Positions 15,162-19,965 of a stretch of DNA of 19,965 bases are shown here, one piece after another (position 1 is the stretch's first letter; the number at the start of each line of letters is the position of its first letter). Both the position numbers and the translations under genes were made by a program. The DNA is from Alectryocaccomicrobium faecavium (lineage in GTDB: Bacteria > Bacillota > Clostridia > Christensenellales > Aristaeellaceae). Below the pieces are notes generated by a model that saw only the letters and a list, made by a program, of their open reading frames with translations, ran no database searches and was not told where the DNA came from. The DNA is taken from positions 1 through 19,965 of the forward strand of contig DVOT01000224.1 in NCBI GenBank assembly GCA_018713425.1. Direction: 5' to 3'.

Positions 15162-17027
15162 ATGAGCGAACGGTTTTCGGGATACGACGCAAAGCGGGGA
15201 ACCAGGGTTTCCCGCTCCGCTGGCGCGCCCAGCTCCGTGCGCCCGTCCATTTCCGTATCCCGCGAGGAATACGAGCGCAACCGCGTGCTCAGCCGGGAAT
15301 ATTACAGCGCCAGCCAGCGCATGGACGGCCGCGAAAGCGCGGGGCAAGCCCCCCGGCGCGCGGGCGCGCCCTCCAGCCGTTATGGTTCCAGCCGCTATGG
15401 CGGCGCAAGCGGCACTTCTTCCCGTTCCGCGAGTCGCGCTGCCGCGAGGCCTGCGGATTCCGCCCGTTCTTCCAGCGCCTACCGGCGCGACGGCGCTCCT
15501 TCCAGCCGTTACGCCCCGCGGGACGCGTATTCCGCCCCCCGGCGCGAATACGAGCGAAACGCGCCGCGCGCCAACCCGCGCCCCAGCGGCAACCGTTACG
15601 CCCCCGGGGCCAGGCCGCCCCGGCGCAAAAAGAAGGGCGGCCCCAAAAAGTGGATCGCCTTGCTCGTTTGCCTCGCGCTGGCGTTCTATTTTGGCCGCAT
15701 GGCCATCACGCTGGGCGTGGGCACGCCGCGCTTTTACGCGGGCGTGACCGTCAATGGCATGGATCTGGCGGGTTACACCTATGAAGAAGGGCTGGCCGCG
15801 CTCCAGCAGGCGGTGTCCAGCCAGCTGGATTCCACCTACACGCTGAGCTACGCCGGCCGCAGCTGGGCCTTTGTGCCCTCGCGCGATGTGGACGCGTTTA
15901 TCGATGTGGAAACCCAGGCGCAGCGCGCCTGGAACATCGGACACACGGGCAGCGTTTTCAGCCGCCAGCAGCAGGTGCTGCAATTGCGCGAAAACCCGAT
16001 CAAAATCGATAGCTCGCTCGTGTACGACGCTGCGAAGCTGGAGGCGTTCATCGCCCAGGTCCAAAGCGAAATCGATACGGAACCCGTGGACGCCATGGTG
16101 ATGCTGGATGTGGACGGCCCAAAGGTCTACGGGGAATCGAGCACCGGCCTGGCGCTAGACGCGGAGTCGCTGCGGCAAACGCTGGTCGCGCGCATGGAAA
16201 GCGGCGGCGCGCTGGATGTGGCGCTGCCGGTGGAAATCGTGGAACCGGGCGTGAGCAGCGAAAGCGCGGCGGGCGGGCTGCAAAAAATTGTGGAAGTGCG
16301 CACAGACGCGACGGTTTCTTCCAGCGCGCGCCTGAGCAATATCAAGCTCGCCATGCAAAAGATCAACCTGTATATCCTGGAGCCCGGGCAGCAGTTCTCC
16401 TACAACGCGGTGGTGGGCGCGCGCACGGAGGCCGCGGGCTTTAAGGAGGCCACCGCCTATTCGGGCGCTACCGTCACCAAAGAAGTGGGCGGCGGTATCT
16501 GCCAGGTGTCCAGCACGCTGTACGAAGCGGCGCTGCTGGCGGGCCTGCAGATCGACGAGCGGCACCCGCATTCGATGACGGTTGCCTACACAGAGGCGGG
16601 CAAGGACGCGACGGTTTCCGAAAGCGGCAACCAGGATTTGAAATTTACCAACAACACGGAGCATACGATCTATATCTATGCGGCCGTGGACCACGACGAG
16701 GCAGCGGACAAGGATTACGCGCGCATCACCCTGTTCTCCGCGCCGCTGCCCTACACCGTGACGATCAATAACCAGATCACCAATTCCATCAGCTATGGCA
16801 CGCGCTACGAGCGCGACTGGACCGGCGAATACGCCTATTACACCGATGAGTACGTGTTCCAGCAGGCGGGCAAGCCGGGTTGCCATTGCTCGACGGAGCG
16901 GATTTTCTACGACGCGCAAACCGGCGAGGAAATCCTGCGCGAGCACTTGAGCGACGATGTTTATAACCCGCTGGACGCCACCTACTGGGTCGGCGTGCAC
17001 AACCACGATGGCTCCATCGCCAATTGA
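15162..17027 (+). CDS. VanW family protein with long disordered N-terminus
   Basis: This 621-residue envelope protein has a serine/arginine/tyrosine/alanine-rich, highly basic cytoplasmic tail (1-160), one membrane helix (about 164-184), a region resembling the peptidoglycan-binding-like module that precedes VanW domains (about 190-365), and a VanW domain (about 380-508) with the motif GGGICQVSSTLY at 443-454. A C-terminal region (510-621) contains GCHCS. VanW domains are found beside glycopeptide-resistance genes and in cell-wall proteins, but their biochemical role is not established. The N-terminus has degenerate repeats: GAPSSRY twice, GAPSS three times, EYERN twice. ATG at 15162 was chosen because GGAGG lies 6 bases upstream and an earlier frame start (15114) has none. 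No van resistance genes are present, so this is probably a housekeeping envelope protein. Confidence 0.88.
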   Translation: MSERFSGYDAKRGTRVSRSAGAPSSVRPSISVSREEYERNRVLSREYYSASQRMDGRESAGQAPRRAGAPSSRYGSSRYGGASGTSSRSASRAAARPADSARSSSAYRRDGAPSSRYAPRDAYSAPRREYERNAPRANPRPSGNRYAPGARPPRRKKKGGPKKWIALLVCLALAFYFGRMAITLGVGTPRFYAGVTVNGMDLAGYTYEEGLAALQQAVSSQLDSTYTLSYAGRSWAFVPSRDVDAFIDVETQAQRAWNIGHTGSVFSRQQQVLQLRENPIKIDSSLVYDAAKLEAFIAQVQSEIDTEPVDAMVMLDVDGPKVYGESSTGLALDAESLRQTLVARMESGGALDVALPVEIVEPGVSSESAAGGLQKIVEVRTDATVSSSARLSNIKLAMQKINLYILEPGQQFSYNAVVGARTEAAGFKEATAYSGATVTKEVGGGICQVSSTLYEAALLAGLQIDERHPHSMTVAYTEAGKDATVSESGNQDLKFTNNTEHTIYIYAAVDHDEAADKDYARITLFSAPLPYTVTINNQITNSISYGTRYERDWTGEYAYYTDEYVFQQAGKPGCHCSTERIFYDAQTGEEILREHLSDDVYNPLDATYWVGVHNHDGSIAN

Positions 17028-17052
17028 GCATTTTGCAAAGGAGAACATAACC

Positions 17053-17439
17053 ATGAAAAAAGCGGCGTTTCTCACCCAGAAAGGGCCGAAGGCGGTCGGC
17101 CCCTATTCCACGGCGTTTTGCGTGGACAACCTGGTCTTCCTCTCGGGCATGATTCCCGTCAACCCCGCCAGCGGCAAAATCGAGGCGGCGGATGTGGAGG
17201 GCCAGGCGCGCCAAGTGCTGGAAAACCTCTCCACCGTGCTGGCCGAGATGGGCCTCACCCTGGGGGACGTGGTGAAAACCACCGTGTTCATGACCGATCT
17301 GGCGGCTTTTGGCCGCGTGAACGCCATTTACGCGGAATCCTTCCGCGAACCGTTCCCCGCGCGCTCGTGCGTGCAGGTGGGCGCGCTGCCCATGGGCGCG
17401 CAGATCGAAATCGAGGCCATCGCGGTGCGGCCGGAATAG
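17053..17439 (+). CDS. ridA: RidA family reactive enamine/imine deaminase
   Basis: This 128-residue RidA/YER057c/UK114 protein would hydrolyse reactive enamine and imine intermediates, such as 2-aminoacrylate, made by PLP enzymes. The signature elements are present: KAVGPYS (13-19), LVFLSGMIPVNP (27-38), the catalytic arginine R104 in PFPARSCVQV and the ending IEIEAIAV. Length is normal for the family. ATG at 17053 has AAGGAG 9 bases upstream; longer frames start inside vanW. It lies 25 bases after the vanW stop and 10 before the next start, so it is probably in that operon. RidA is often next to amino-acid genes, and none is seen here. Confidence 0.93.
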   Translation: MKKAAFLTQKGPKAVGPYSTAFCVDNLVFLSGMIPVNPASGKIEAADVEGQARQVLENLSTVLAEMGLTLGDVVKTTVFMTDLAAFGRVNAIYAESFREPFPARSCVQVGALPMGAQIEIEAIAVRPE

Positions 17440-17449
17440 CGGGGCAGGC

Positions 17450-18244
17450 ATGATTCTGATTGGCGAAAAACTCAACGGCTTTATCCCGGCCATGGGCCAG
17501 GCCATTGCCGCGCGGAAAGAATCCTATGTGCGCAAATGGGCGCGCAAGCAATGGGAAGCGGGCGCGAACTATCTGGATGTGTGCGCCAGCGGCGCGGAGG
17601 GCGAACTGGACGCGCTGCTTTGGCTGATGGACGTGGTGCAAAGCGAGGTGGACGCGCCGCTTTCGCTGGATAGCCCCAACGCGCACGTGTTGGAGGCGGC
17701 CATGCGGCACGCGAAGCGCCCCGCGCTGATCAATTCCATTTCCCTGGAAGGCGGCAAGGCCCAGCGGCTGCTGCCGCAAATCGCCGCCCAGGGGCATAGC
17801 TGCGTGGCGCTCCTGCTCCACGACGGCGTACCCACGGATGTGGAAGGCCGCATGCAGGCCTTTGAACGGATTTTGGCCCTGGCGGACGATTGCGGCTTGC
17901 CGCGCGGGCGCTTGTTCATCGATCCGCTGGTTACGGCCCTGGCCACGGACGAAGAAGGCGACGCCTTCGCGGTGTTCGCCCAGTGCTGCCGCGAGATTCG
18001 CGCATGCCAGGCGGGCGTGCATATCATCGCGGGCGCGAGCAACGTGTCTTTCGGCCTGCCCGCGCGCAAGCACGTGAACCGCGCGTTCCTGGCGCTGGCC
18101 CTTTCCGCTGGGCTGGATAGCGCCATTTGCGACCCCACCGATCCGGATATCCAGGGCATTCTCTATGCCGCGCGCGCGCTTTTGGGCGAAGACGAGCTGT
18201 GCGGCGAATACTTGCGCGCCTACCGGGCGGGCCGGTTTTGCTAA
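17450..18244 (+). CDS. Methyltetrahydrofolate methyltransferase-like (DHPS-fold) protein
   Basis: This 264-residue protein has the TIM-barrel pterin-binding fold shared by dihydropteroate synthase and methyltetrahydrofolate:corrinoid methyltransferases (AcsE, MtvA/MetH-type MeTr). Motifs in order: ILIGEKLNG (2-10), ANYLDVCAS (39-47, D43), LSLDSP (71-76, D74), INSIS with N95, LFIDPLV (155-161) and GASNVSFGLP (195-204), with N198 the pterin-contact position in MeTr. The length matches stand-alone AcsE-type enzymes. It would transfer a methyl group from methyl-THF to a corrinoid protein, but no corrinoid protein or CO-dehydrogenase genes are in the window. ATG at 17450 has only a weak GGGGCAGG site upstream, so translation may depend on ridA. 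Confidence 0.85.
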   Translation: MILIGEKLNGFIPAMGQAIAARKESYVRKWARKQWEAGANYLDVCASGAEGELDALLWLMDVVQSEVDAPLSLDSPNAHVLEAAMRHAKRPALINSISLEGGKAQRLLPQIAAQGHSCVALLLHDGVPTDVEGRMQAFERILALADDCGLPRGRLFIDPLVTALATDEEGDAFAVFAQCCREIRACQAGVHIIAGASNVSFGLPARKHVNRAFLALALSAGLDSAICDPTDPDIQGILYAARALLGEDELCGEYLRAYRAGRFC

Positions 18245-18258
18245 AAAAGGAGACGCGC

Positions 18259-18771
18259 ATGGCGGAACTCTATGCGATCACAGGCGTGATGGCCGCAGGC
18301 AAATCCACCGTGGCGGAATTGCTCGCCCAGCGTTTTGAGAAAGGCGTGCATTTGCGGGGCGATGTGTTTCGCCGCATGATCGTTTCCGGCCGGGAAGAGA
18401 TGTGCGCCGAGCCTTCGGTGGAAGCCGTGCGGCAACTGCATTTGCGCTATCGCCTGGCGGTGGACGCGGCAAAGGCGTATTTTGAGGCAGGCTTTTCCGT
18501 CGTTTTGCAGGACAACTATTATGGCCAGGAATGGGCAAATCTGCTGGAGCGCTTTTCCGGCTATCCCGTGCGCGCCGTGGTGCTGTGCCCGGATGTGGAA
18601 GCTGTGCGCCAGCGGGAAGCGGCGCGCGGCAAAAAAGGCTACACGGGCTTTGCCATAGAGCCGTTGCACGCCGCCTTTCTGCGCGAAACCCCGCGCCTGG
18701 GCTTCTGGCTGGATAGCTCGCGCCTTTCGCCGCAGGAAACGGTGGAGGCGATCCTGACGCACTTTCAATAA
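18259..18771 (+). CDS. Small P-loop kinase / AAA-type nucleotide-binding protein
   Basis: This 170-residue P-loop protein has Walker A GVMAAGKST (9-17) near its N-terminus, then LRGDVFRRMI (D37-containing), and a lid-like basic segment REAARGKKGYTG (about 115-130). This layout fits small kinases of the AAA_33 / chloramphenicol phosphotransferase-like / gluconate-kinase-like group that phosphorylate a small molecule; the substrate is unknown. No antitoxin-like partner gene is adjacent, so a zeta-type toxin is unlikely. ATG at 18259 has AAAAGGAG ending 6 bases upstream; the longer frame from 18127 overlaps the methyltransferase gene. It follows that gene by 14 bases and is the last gene of the operon. 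I saw no clear terminator directly after it. Confidence 0.8.
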   Translation: MAELYAITGVMAAGKSTVAELLAQRFEKGVHLRGDVFRRMIVSGREEMCAEPSVEAVRQLHLRYRLAVDAAKAYFEAGFSVVLQDNYYGQEWANLLERFSGYPVRAVVLCPDVEAVRQREAARGKKGYTGFAIEPLHAAFLRETPRLGFWLDSSRLSPQETVEAILTHFQ

Positions 18772-18914
18772 AAGGCACTTATAGTTTGACGCACATCAAC
18801 AAACAAGGAAGCGCGACCGGTTAATTCATCCGCTGATAAACGGGTTGAAACCAAAACGCTCCGAATGCGCAATGCATGTTCATCTTAGCCTTTGATTGCG
18901 CGCACAAAGCCAAC

Positions 18915-18951
18915 CTGCCCGGCAACTTTTTTCTTTTCTGCCGCCGGGCAG
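18915..18951. other. Long-loop inverted repeat in the convergent gap
   Basis: CTGCCCGGC (18915-18923) is a perfect 9-bp match to GCCGGGCAG (18943-18951), with a 19-base pyrimidine-rich loop. It lies between the kinase gene and the opposing exporter gene, where a terminator is expected. No clean U-tract follows on either strand, so I rate it as possible only. The rest of 18772-18983 shows no recognised feature. Confidence 0.3.
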
Positions 18952-18983
18952 ATCAGGTTTTACGATTCACATGGCAGCAGGTG

Positions 18984-19965
18984 TTACTTGCTATTTTCCA
19001 GCCTGCCGAATATTTTCTTTGAATAAAGAGAGATCAACGCTGCAGCGATCGCAGCCCAAATTAAAACCACCCATGTATGCGCTGCAAAAATATCAAACAG
19101 AACACCATAAATCGCCTGTCCAATCGGTTGACCGCACATCGCAATAGAAATCAATGCCGCCATAATCTTGCCGACCAATTGAAAGGGGGTCTGCATCTGT
19201 ACCAGTGTGTAAATCTGAACCGTAAAGAGCGTAGAGGCCCCCATAGCGGTGAAGCTCATGAAAGTGATAATCCAATACGATACGATGGCAGACATATTCA
19301 GAAAAAGGGGAATCCCCATAAACGCCACTGCAATGGAACAAGCCAAAAGCAGCACATACGAATTTCGAATTTTCAACTTTTGGGATACGATTGCGGTCAA
19401 AATTCCACCGCACAGACCGCCCAACGCCAGCACGCCCTGTGCGAAGCCGTACATGGTATCCGACATCCCCAACACCTGTGTAATGAGGGTAGGAATTCCA
19501 ACAATCATCACTGCGCTTAAAACCAAATTGAAGATGGATACCAGAAAGGCCACCGAAAAGAAGATGGGCTTTTCTGCCTTTACAAACCGATAGCTCTCCT
19601 TCAAGTCCATTCCAACTGCCCGAAATGTGCCGACTTCACACGGGCGTTTTTCCTGTGGGATGTGAATAAAGATCTCCATGATGGCAGAAAAAGCAAAGCA
19701 CGCCGCACTCAAAAGCAGTATCGGATAAATGCCCCAAAGGGCGAACATCACGCCGCCAATCACTGGCCCCAGCAGGCCGGAAAGCGTATTGACCTGATTG
19801 ATTACCGCATTTCCGGCCATCAGTTTGTCTTTCGCAACCAGAAGTGGAACGCTTGCCTGTACTGCTGGCTGGTATGTGCCAGAAATGCCATAGAGCAGCA
19901 TCAAAACAACGATAAAAAGCGGAACTGTCTGAATCTTCCCCAGCGAAAAGTAACACAGCATAATA
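18984..19965 (-). CDS. MFS family exporter, 5' truncated
   Basis: About 326 C-terminal residues of a major facilitator superfamily transporter, probably a drug/metabolite exporter of the macrolide-efflux (MefA-like) group judging by sequence character. The frame stays open past the ATG at 19961 (an Ile codon precedes it), so the true start lies outside the window; full-length members have about 400-420 residues. Visible are several hydrophobic helices, the GLLGPVIGGVMFALWG segment with the MFS helix-5-type GP motif, and GGLCGGILTAIVSQKLK. The base composition is lower in GC than the rest of the window, suggesting recent transfer. The stop is TAA at 18984. The neighbouring kinase gene converges on it. 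Confidence 0.9.
   Translation of the reverse strand, partial: IMLCYFSLGKIQTVPLFIVVLMLLYGISGTYQPAVQASVPLLVAKDKLMAGNAVINQVNTLSGLLGPVIGGVMFALWGIYPILLLSAACFAFSAIMEIFIHIPQEKRPCEVGTFRAVGMDLKESYRFVKAEKPIFFSVAFLVSIFNLVLSAVMIVGIPTLITQVLGMSDTMYGFAQGVLALGGLCGGILTAIVSQKLKIRNSYVLLLACSIAVAFMGIPLFLNMSAIVSYWIITFMSFTAMGASTLFTVQIYTLVQMQTPFQLVGKIMAALISIAMCGQPIGQAIYGVLFDIFAAHTWVVLIWAAIAAALISLYSKKIFGRLENSK

Noticed and set aside
15162..17027. VanW as evidence of a vancomycin-resistance cluster
   Set aside because: No VanA/VanX/VanH-like or VanR/VanS genes are present; VanW-domain proteins are widespread in Firmicutes without resistance.
18259..18771. The P-loop protein as a zeta-type toxin of a toxin-antitoxin pair
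   Set aside because: No small antitoxin-like gene is beside it and it sits at the end of a metabolic-looking operon; only general kinase features are visible.

Overview
The window reads as chromosomal DNA from a GC-rich member of the Clostridia (Firmicutes), perhaps Christensenellales-like. The evidence is strong AGGAGG-type ribosome binding sites, several near-consensus sigma-A promoters with 17-nt spacers, a tRNA with encoded CCA, and a YhaM-type exonuclease, a YtvI-like AI-2E family membrane protein and a VanW protein. The lineage is an inference from gene content; there is no rRNA or other phylogenetic marker.

Layout. (1) 1-2115, plus strand: the C-terminal part of an AAA-ATPase-like/PD-(D/E)XK nuclease protein, then a gap with an unusually perfect 27-bp hairpin, then a YoaK/DUF1275 membrane protein with its own promoter. 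(2) 7567 down to 2142, minus strand: a five-gene run of cofactor-independent phosphoglycerate mutase, AI-2E family (YtvI-like) membrane protein, GtrA-like protein, MATE exporter and RluA-type pseudouridine synthase. The first three are tightly packed, the last two overlap by 8 nt, and the first gene has a good sigma-A promoter. (3) 7578-8783, plus strand: a YhaM-like OB/HD exonuclease whose promoter is interleaved with the divergent mutase promoter, then tRNA-Thr(GGT) with its own promoter and terminator. (4) 9058-14884, plus strand: a carbohydrate operon behind a perfect-consensus promoter, with a long leader, a solute-binding protein, two permeases, an SDR oxidoreductase and a mannonate/gluconate dehydratase-subgroup enolase enzyme, closed by a terminator. 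(5) 15072-18771, plus strand: a promoter driving a VanW cell-envelope protein, RidA, a methyltetrahydrofolate methyltransferase-like protein and a small P-loop kinase. (6) 18984-19965, minus strand: an AT-richer MFS exporter cut by the window edge.

How the genes work together. The operon in (4) looks like import of a sugar or sugar acid followed by oxidoreduction and dehydration. It encodes no ABC ATPase, so a shared MsmX/UgpC-type ATPase elsewhere would be needed. Hairpins after the binding-protein gene and before the SDR gene may set differential expression. The operon in (5) joins envelope, enamine-detoxification and one-carbon functions without an obvious pathway logic and is the least explained grouping here.

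I found no CRISPR array, no transposase, no phage genes and no clearly new multi-gene system. The best leads are the perfect hairpin at 1131-1188, the interleaved divergent promoters at 7578-7633, the Pro-type dehydratase with a partner SDR, and the RidA/methyltransferase/kinase trio.
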